Assembly: GCA_943735955.1 (NCBI GenBank)
Contig: OX030966.1
Span: 6,648,393 to 6,712,392 of the forward strand
Direction of reading: 5' to 3'
DNA length: 64,000 nucleotides
Source of the DNA: Piscicola geometra
Lineage: Eukaryota > Annelida > Clitellata > Hirudinida > Piscicolidae
In this document: positions 57,401-64,000 of the stretch, piece after piece
Layout of the letters: each line of letters starts with the position of its first letter
Numbering within the stretch: the stretch's first letter is position 1
Notes under the pieces: generated by a model
Seen by the model: only the letters and a program-made list of their open reading frames with translations
Databases searched by the model: none
What the model was told of the DNA's origin: nothing
Position numbers and translations under genes: made by a program

Positions 57401-60400
57401 TCCTGCCGACGGTCCAGGCGGAAGTGTCCTTGATGGGTATGGAGGGGTCCTTGAGAAGTTCGATCAGGGTGGGCATCGCCTGCTCCACGATGGGCTTGAG
57501 GGTCTCTTGTCGCGGGCCCTCGAGGATTGAACCTGGTTTGATTTGGGTGGGGAGAGGGTTGGAGATGGTATGACACTTTTTTGTGCCACCCATCAAACAC
57601 TCATAAAGACTTTGATCCCTCCCACTACCACCCACAAAACACTCACCATCACCTCACTCCCTATAAACACTCCCTCACACCTAACCCCCATTCTACAACT
57701 ACCCACTACCCTACCATGATCTCCTCACAGCCCCACCCCAACCCCTAACCGACCGAACGCCATGACGGCAGCATCCCTCCACTTCCAGTCGGCATTCTTG
57801 ATGTTCTCAGTGACGAAGGGCAGTACATGCGGCACCACTGCATCCTCACAGCACGTGGCGAGTAGCATGAGACACACGCCTGCCGCCTTGCACGGCTTCC
57901 ACTCGTCGTCGTCGTCGTATTCTTCCTGGATGGGTTGGTGTGGTTGGTTGGTTGGTGTGGTTGGTTGGTTGGTGTGGTTGGTTGGATGTGTGTGTGTGTG
58001 TGTTATTGAGGGTGAAGTTGGAATGGGGTGGTCGGAAGGCTGGAGTTGGTTGGGGTGTGGTGATAATTTTTAGAGAGGAACTTAAAACCAACCCCCAACG
58101 ACGCAATCCTATCCCCTAACCTACACCCTCTCCTCACCCACCTAGCTACCTATCCCCTACTCTACACTCAATCCACACCACCCATCTCACCCTCTCCTCC
58201 CCAACCCACATCACCCACCCACCTACACTCAATCCCTCACCACCCATTGCACCCTCTCATCCCCATCTCACCAACCCAATCACCCACCCACCTGTTTGGC
58301 GAGGGTCTGTGTGAGGATGGCCACCAGGTACTGTAGGGCTCCTCGGGCGTAGTATTGGCACCTGCGCTCTGGCGGTCTGCCCTGTTCCTCTGCCTGCGAG
58401 GAAGGAAGGAGGGGAGAGAGGAGGGGAGAGGAGAGGGGAGGGGAGGGAAGGAGGGGAGAGAGGCGGGGAGAGAGAAGGGGAGGGAAGGGGAGAGAGGAGG
58501 GGAAAGGGGAGGGAAGAGTTGGACGAGGGATGGATGTGGGAGTTGGCTGAAAAGAGCTTATAGTGGTGAATGATTTAATTGTAGTGGTTAGAGTGGATGT
58601 ACCTAACCACACCCACAAACACCCCCACCACCACCCACCTCGGCCGCCTCGATAGCCAGGTCGACCTCCTCGTCGCACACCGTGGACCAGAACTCGATGC
58701 CCTGCAAGGAAACCTGTTCTATGTTGCTCTTGGTGGCTTCTAAGGTGATCTGTGGGGGAGGGAGGGTTGGTTGGTGCAATGGGGTGATTTGTGGGATAGA
58801 GTGGGCTTGATGATGAAATTAATGCCCCCTCATCACCCACCCACCCAACTTCCCCCCCCCTCCTCACAGCGAAGAGTGCTGGTCCCATATAGTGTTCCAT
58901 GTACTGGTAGTAGAGACTCATGATCTGAATGCGTGAAGAATAAACATGAAAACATCGAAACATCAAAAGCTACACAAAAACACACAAAAATCACTAACTA
59001 CACCCTTTTTAAACCTCTGCTCATCATAGCCACCAACCCACCTTCACAAGACACTGCAACGCGACCACCCTGACTTGCACCTCGGTTGACTGCGTCGCCT
59101 CACACACCACTTGCATGATGAAGTGACGCTCAGACTGCAGTGGTTTGAACGCCATGGCGGGAAAGAGGGGGTTTACATTTTTTAGTCGAAAAAAATTGGG
59201 GTGAAAATGATTCATTAGAATATTTGTTAATATACTTTAGTGAAAATGATTCATTAGAATATTTGTTAATATACTTTAGTGAAAATGATTCTTTAGAATA
59301 TTTGTTAATATACTTTAGCGAAAATGATTCTTTAGGATATTTGTTAATATACTTTAGTGAAAATGATTTTTTAGGATATTTGTTAATATACTTTAGTGAA
59401 AATGATTTTTTAGAAAATTTTTAAAAAATATTGAAGAGTGAAAAGTCTTTTTTGCCGGCAAAAGAGTGGCTGAGAAGACGAACCTCAACTCCAAAGTTCG
59501 CCTTGGTGAACTCGAGTGAGTTGAGGAGGGCGTTGGTGGCTGCCAGTCTGACGTGGTTGCTGTGGTGGTGGTGGTGATGATGAGGGGGGTGACGATTACT
59601 ATACCCACTTTATTGCTCATGATGATGATCTCCCCTCTCAGTTTCTTACTTCTTTCCTTTACTAAACACAATGCACCTTCCCATCCCCTCAATCGATTCT
59701 CCCTCCATCCCAATCCAACACTATCTCACTGCATCCCCACCCACCTTGGTTCTTCCTTCTTCATCCCATGCACAATGGCTGTTAAGATGCCGTTGGACAT
59801 GCTCTGTAAGAGTTCTGGGTCCTGTGTGAGGCGGTGATGATGACGATTACAATGGAGGTGATGATAACGATCATGAGATTGATGATAATGATGGTACTTA
59901 AGATGAAGAGAAAAGTGATTAAAAGAAAATAATCCCAAATACATTAAAATACTAAAACTCAAAAATACTACTAATAATGATAATGATTAAGAACGCACGA
60001 TATCCTGGCAGATGTAACCAATGGCCTCCAATGAAGACTCCTTCAGCATTTCAGAGCTGTCGACCTGTTTGGAGGTGGTGTGGCTTGGAACTTAATTGGA
60101 CATTAATTGATTAATTAACTATTTAATTAGGTTTAGTTTTAATTGGTTCACAGATATAGTATTTCTAAAATTGTAGGAATGTATTAAAACATGTAGTTTT
60201 GGGAGCATTTTAATAAAGTTTTCTGCAATTAGACTCACCCAATTGAATGACCACTGCAGCAATCACAGCTACTATCATTACCACCACCACCACCACCACC
60301 ACCACCACCACCACCACCACCACCACCACCCTACCCTAACCCCCACCCCTTCCACACTACCTTAGTGACATTATTACAGAGGATGGACATGAGTTCGGAC

Positions 60401-61611
60401 CACAGACCATGGGGCAGTTCAGTGCACGCGATGTACGCCACACATTGGGCTGCACTGCTGGGCCGCATCACCTCAGAGCCCAGTGTGTCTAAGACCTGTT
60501 TGTGTGTGAGTGGCAAGGAGTAGAGTGGGCGAATGTGTGTGTGTGTGGATGTGTGAGTGGGTGGATGTGTGAGTGTGCGGATGTGTGTGTGTGAAGGGAC
60601 TTGGAGGCTTTTAATAGTTTCAATTTTGGATTATGAAATGATTAGTGGGTGGATGTGTGTGTGTGGATGTGAGTGGGTGGATGTGTGTTTGTGGATGTAT
60701 GAGTGGGTGGATGTGTGTGTGTGTGGATGTGCGAGTGGGTGGATGTGTGTGTGTGGATGTGTGAGTGGGTGGATGTGTGTGTGTGAAGGAACTTGGAGGC
60801 TTTTAATAGTTTCCGTTTGGAATTACAAAATGATTAGTGGGTGATGTTTCATCATAAAGTATTGAATAGAGACGAACTGATAAGATTGATATAGCAAATA
60901 CTTAATTAATAATCACAATGTATTGAAGGGCAAGCAAGCTATGGGGTATATATGGTATGCAGTTTGTTCATCTATTCAGGCATTGGACGCAAACGAACAT
61001 TCTGTTTGATGTAGTTTCTGAGCTCTTCCGGGAAGGCGAGCCAGCGTTGGGAGTATGTTTGGTGGACGGTTGAGTCTTTGGAGTAGAGGGCATTCTTGAG
61101 TTGCAGACCAGCCTGCATCCGCGCCACTACGCTGTTGCTGCCATGCTTCAGAACGTCTGAGAGCTCTTTAAGAAGGGCAGGCTGTGGGGATGATTTTGAG
61201 TGGGGTTTGGATGGTTGGGAAGATTGTGTGGGTGTGAGAGTTGTTGGTCATGGTAATTTTGTGGGTTTTTAATGGGAAAATGATGGGAAAGTGATTTTTG
61301 AGACGAAGGAGGGTAACCAGATTGTGTTGAGTGGCTTGTTCGAGGTAGTGTTGGGCCGTCTCCAGTTCATTCTTGTCTGCTCAGACGTACACAGAAAAGT
61401 TAAGCGAAATTATAGAAGAAAAATACAAAATGAAAATTGGAGATATGTAGTTATTTATGAATATTATTAAAATTATAAATTCATATTTTATGTAAATCCT
61501 TGGAAAATGGGCGGCTAAACCCCGGCGTGATTTTGAAAAATTAGTAATAAACAATATTTTTATGATTTCACCTGGAGAAACAGTTTTCTCTAAAATTTCA
61601 ATAAGATTCAT
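51448..61611 (-). CDS. KPNB1: Importin subunit beta-1 (karyopherin beta-1), complete, 25 exons, 872 residues
   Basis: Importin-beta1 carries cargo, usually through importin-alpha, across nuclear pores and releases it on binding RanGTP. Exons (minus): 61611-61572, 61376-61318, 61181-60999, 60495-60361, 60064-59999, 59821-59745, 59559-59484, 59134-59042, 58924-58868, 58749-58639, 58393-58292, 57925-57754, 57532-57378, 57078-56989, 56607-56483, 56101-56026, 55790-55719, 55408-55337, 54805-54658, 54329-54247, 53515-53408, 53073-52930, 52696-52591, 52137-52026, 51604-51448. Summed length is 2619 nt, exactly 873 codons with stop; human is 876 residues. All introns are GT-AG and phases agree. It starts [13 protein letters not shown] (human [13 protein letters not shown]). 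HEAT-repeat landmarks include [33 protein letters not shown], the acidic loop [16 protein letters not shown] at 334-349 that contacts Ran, [42 protein letters not shown] and the C-terminal [17 protein letters not shown]. The start has A at -3. No truncation or frameshift. Confidence 0.97.
51781..52016. repeat. (CCAACCCC)-type repeat in importin-beta1 intron 24
   Basis: Degenerate CCAACCCCAACC and CCAACCAATC units fill most of the intron between exons 24 and 25 and reach to about 10 bases from the exon 24 donor. The transcribed strand is T/G-rich (GGTTGGGG). Confidence 0.9.
52141..52375. repeat. GGTGGTCATGGTGATGATGG repeat in importin-beta1 intron 23
   Basis: About eight copies of a roughly 27-bp unit built from GATGATGATGGGTGGGTGG and TGGTCATGGT. 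It starts almost at the acceptor of exon 24 (AG at 52139-52138). Confidence 0.88.
53751..54240. repeat. Decamer minisatellite, 49 units in exact register, next to the exon 20 donor
   Basis: Units are CACCCAACTC or CATCCAACTC, forming a two-letter string with no indels over 490 bp (the last unit is CACCCAACCC). On the transcribed strand they read GAGTTGGGTG or GAGTTGGATG. The array starts 6 nt inside intron 20, right after the donor of exon 20 (54247|GTGAGG), and makes up about two thirds of that 731-bp intron. Confidence 0.98.
54340..54515. repeat. (GGTTGGGTGGGT)n array in importin-beta1 intron 19
   Basis: Repeats of TTGGTTGGGTGGGTGGG with TGTGTGGG variants start about 10 bases upstream of the exon 20 acceptor (AG at 54331-54330). 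The transcribed strand is C/A-rich. Confidence 0.92.
54806..55018. repeat. GGTGGAGTTGGAGGGTTG repeat in importin-beta1 intron 18
   Basis: About six imperfect copies of a 37-bp G-rich unit on the plus strand begin at the acceptor of exon 19. The transcribed strand is C/T-rich, acting as a very long pyrimidine tract. Confidence 0.85.
55125..55335. repeat. GGAGTGGCAGGAAGGAAGAGGAGTGAG repeat in importin-beta1 intron 18
   Basis: A compound array with two larger near-identical blocks (about 55134-55200 and 55220-55275), each containing GGCTGGGAAGAGGTAACAG and GAGTGGTGGAGTGG. It ends at the exon 18 donor (55337|GTAGCC). Confidence 0.88.
56750..56990. repeat. CACCACCCACACCGTGCACC repeat in importin-beta1 intron 14
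   Basis: Tandem 17-19 bp units with CACACCGTGCACCACC, plus two copies of a larger block (CCACACCCCCACTCCTACC at about 56759 and 56842). It reaches the exon 14 donor at 56989. Confidence 0.88.
59201..59413. repeat. 39-bp tandem repeat, 5 full copies, in importin-beta1 intron 7
   Basis: Copies start at 59201, 59240, 59279, 59318 and 59357, with a partial copy at 59396. The unit contains GTGAAAATGATTC, TTAGAATATTTG and TTAATATACTTTA. The period is 13 codons, so the plus strand has a stop-free YFSEND repeat frame that is not a gene. Confidence 0.97.
60540..60845. repeat. GTGGATGTGTG repeats enclosing a duplicated 60-bp block, importin-beta1 intron 3
   Basis: A degenerate GTGGATGTGTGTGTG array contains two copies, about 90% alike, of a unique block beginning GAAGGGACTTGGAGGC (60592 and 60785) and ending GATTAGTGGGTG. 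This points to duplication of a repeat-flanked segment. Confidence 0.9.
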
Positions 61612-62909
61612 CTTGTAAAACCTAAAATCTTTTTATAATTGACTCGCTAATATTCAAAATCAACTCGAATGGCATCCAACAAAATCCGCCATGCGCATTT
61701 AGCGCTAGAAAATATGAAGAGATGTACTAAAATAAAAATTAGAAAATGAATTAATATAATTGTATGATAAAAGCTTAAAACTACTCAAATATGACAAAAT
61801 GAATTAAACAATTATAATAATAGTTTCATATAAATGGAAAAATATTATATTGTTCAACAGGTTATAATTTAAAGCTACAAATTAAATTATAAGAAAAATA
61901 AACATCTAATCTAACTTCACCAATATTTCATCTGATAAACTTTAAAAATATTAAATACCACGGGGTGATTGCAGAAATGGGAATGACTAGCATGAAAAGC
62001 TCTCAAGCCACCTGAGCACTAAAGAACCAGCTTCTTCATCAGTGCATCTCAATTGTCAACATCTATTCCTTTCATGCGATTAAGAAAACATACATATTTT
62101 TGTTTTTAACATATAAACAAATACACGTTTATAAAATTATATATTGTTTCAATGCATATGTGTTATTCATCAATTTTGCTATTTTTTTCATTAGTTTTTA
62201 TTTGTTTCTTTTATAATCTTGCTGCTGCTGCAAAGTTTGTTTTAGAATTATCAGTGAATCATACATAAACACACATTTACATACGTACATATATAAAAAT
62301 ACATGTATGTACGTATACTATTTGATATACAAGATAATTTTGTATTGTTATACATATATTGCAAAAGATAAAACCAGCTCTATATATTTCCTGATAAGCT
62401 TGGTAGCTGGAAAGAGTGGAAAAGATTGGTGTGAGTGGTTGCGATGACGGTTATGTTTAGTATATGTTACGAACAAATGATTGATGGTACAAAGAATCTT
62501 CAGTGAAGGCAAATGTCATAAAAGGTTACTCAAATCGTGTAGTTGTTAGCGTTGTGTTCAATTGATCTTGGACTTCTGAAATAATTTCAAGTACGGAGGG
62601 AGCCCAACAGACTCTTGGTGTGGTTTTGAAAGTTATTTCAACAAATAAAATAAATACTAGATAAGAACATAGCAAGAACAACAACAACAAAACAAGAAGA
62701 AATAAAGAAGCAACCGCAATAAAACATTAACACCAACATTAAAAACAAAAAATTAAACTTCAATCACAAAACCACTTCCTAAAACAACAACAAAAACGCC
62801 ACAAAAAACACAACAACACCAAAAAGACCAACATTATCACAACAACAACAACATCAAGCACAACACCATAGAACGACTAACGCAGAAGTTTGACCGTCTT
62901 GTTACAGAC
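61612..62909. other. Head-to-head intergenic region between importin-beta1 and the small heat shock gene
   Basis: About 1.3 kb of AT-rich DNA between divergently transcribed genes, presumably holding both promoters and possibly further 5' exons of the heat shock gene. I found no well-formed heat shock element (alternating NGAAN blocks). A/C-rich text with AACAACAAC runs covers 62660-62860, just before the first recognised heat shock exon. Confidence 0.5.
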
Positions 62910-63905
62910 ATGCGCAGAGTGGCAGTAGTGGCCGACAAGCCAGACTCGCTGAACCAAAGAACCGAAAGTCTCATGCTTGACGTCACCAGACAACTGGACG
63001 ATGATTTGAGGAGATTCGGATTCAGGAGTGGTTGTGATGATGATCTTTTTGGCAGGATACTAGGACCCAGGTGATGGTTTTTGAGAATTAGTCATTATTT
63101 TAAAGTTTTTAATTCAGGAAAAGTTGGTTTTTGAATATTATTAGGAAAAAATGGTTTTTTAATTGCGATATAAAATAGTTTTGAAAAAAATAACGCTTCA
63201 ACTGCAGTACTAGTAGTTGGAGTGGGAGATCATCAAAGGCTTCTCCCACCATCACCACCTCCATCACCACTTCCGATACTTCCTTGGGAGATTGTGCTTC
63301 TCTAGGAATTGGGTTGGTACTGGTGGTGGTGGTGCTGGTGGTGGTGGTGGTGGTGGTGGTGGTGGTGGGGTTGGTACTGATGGTAGTGGGGTTGGGTTGG
63401 AGCTGCTGGTGGTAGGGTTGGGTTGGTACTGATGGTGGTGGGTTGGGTTGGTACTGATGGTGGTGGTGGAATTGGTGGTGGTGGGGTTGGTGGTGCTGGT
63501 GGGGTTGGGTTGGTACTGCTGGTGGTGGGGTTGGGTTGGTGCTGATGGTAGTGGGGTTGGGTTGGTGCTGATGGTGGTAGGGTTGGGTTGGTACTGATGG
63601 TGGTGGTGGAGATGATGGAGGTGAAGTTGGTGATGTTGTGGTTGTGAATGATGTTGTTTGTGTTGTTGAGGCTGTAGATAGTGTTCCATATGTTGTTCTT
63701 CATTACAATAACTCTCCACCTAAAACGCACACACATCAAAAACAGTCAAGACCACAGCGGCAAACCATTCAGCGTCAGTTTCGACCTCCGTGGCTTCAAC
63801 GCCGATGACATCTCGGTCACGTGCGAGGAAGAGGTGCTGGGAGTGAGCGCCAGAAAGGAGGAGGTCTTCGATGGAGCCAGAAATGTCAAGGAGTTTAACC
63901 GGAAG
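62910..63905 (+). CDS. Small heat shock protein (alpha-crystallin/HSP20 family), two exons, partial
   Basis: Small heat shock proteins are ATP-independent chaperones that hold unfolding proteins in oligomeric complexes. Exon at 62910-63070: MRRVAVVADKPDSL, then LDDDLRRFGF, ending ILGPS across a phase 2 donor (CCCAG|GTGATG). Exon at 63758-63905 (cacag|C): GKPFSVSFDLRGFNADDISV, ARKEEVFDGARNVKEFNRK, ending AAG|GTGAGC in phase 0. The F.V.FDLRGF...DI.V pattern and the later K.EE...G...KEFNRK are the first beta strands of the alpha-crystallin domain up to the loop before the conserved LP segment, which must lie on the next exon beyond the window. The start is uncertain: the frame stays open upstream to about 62860 (ERLTQKFDRLVTD), so ATG 62910 may be internal. 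DDDLRRF before the domain recalls sHSPs with extended N-terminal regions. Number of crystallin domains unknown. Confidence 0.83.
63314..63650. repeat. GGTGGT/GGGTTGGGTTGGTACTGAT repeats in the heat shock gene intron
   Basis: A (GGT)n run at 63314-63367 is followed by about ten copies of a 24-30 bp unit containing GGGTTGGGTTGGTACTGATGG. It lies wholly within the intron between the two recognised exons; the minus-strand frames across it are Pro/Thr/Gln readings of the repeat. Confidence 0.9.
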
Positions 63906-64000
63906 GTGAGCGATGGATGAGGGGTGGGTTGCTTTTGAATTGTCTATTTAATGTTTGCGTTAGATTTATTGGCAAAGAAAAATAATTTGAGAAGTTTTTT

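Noticed and set aside
62560..62645. Heat shock element in front of the small heat shock gene
   Set aside because: TTC and GAA triplets occur (for example CTTCTGAAATAATTTC), but the spacing is wrong for alternating NGAAN pentamers.

Overview
The window is animal nuclear DNA. It has many short GT-AG introns, a standard genetic code, AT-rich intergenic DNA and an exceptional load of tandem repeats. Four protein-coding loci can be supported from exon-level translation. All are metazoan families: a Notch ligand (DSL family), a GON4L-like chromatin protein, importin subunit beta-1 and an alpha-crystallin/HSP20 small heat shock protein. The species is not identifiable from the sequence alone; a spiralian invertebrate would fit the long Ser/Thr/Asn/His runs and tRNA-derived SINE-like pieces, but this is inference.

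Layout. (1) 1-8.8 kb, minus strand: one exon of a Notch ligand (MNNL domain, 1226-1612). About 5.4 kb upstream is a candidate first exon ending in a hydrophobic signal segment (splice at 7061). (2) 8.8-23.4 kb: no convincing protein gene. It holds (TA)n/(TG)n, (CA)n, (CTCA)n, (GGTG)n, (GAT)n and (GGAT)n arrays, two tRNA-like SINE candidates, a phase-compatible string of small exon-like segments on the plus strand, and a candidate terminal exon at 22741-22859. (3) 23.4-37.4 kb, minus strand: a GON4L-like gene rebuilt as 21 coding exons with continuous reading phase, from ATG 37435 through the conserved N-terminal block, the central block, a 3-kb low-complexity exon, PAH-like repeats and a Cys-rich segment. 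Its 3' end is unresolved. (4) 38,383-50,285: a minisatellite of exactly 290 periods of a 41-bp unit with no net indel. (5) 51,448-61,611, minus strand: a complete importin-beta1 gene, 25 exons, 872 codons plus stop, all phases consistent. (6) 62.9-63.9 kb, plus strand: two exons of a small heat shock protein that continues past the window.

The main unexpected theme is repeat architecture. Many introns of both large genes consist largely of their own private tandem array, and several arrays run right up to a splice site. Examples are a 57-copy 22-bp palindrome-containing array, an intron that is almost wholly (ACT)n, and a 49-copy decamer array starting 6 nt inside a donor. The genes have no operon-like relationship; KPNB1 and the small heat shock gene are head to head across about 1.3 kb.
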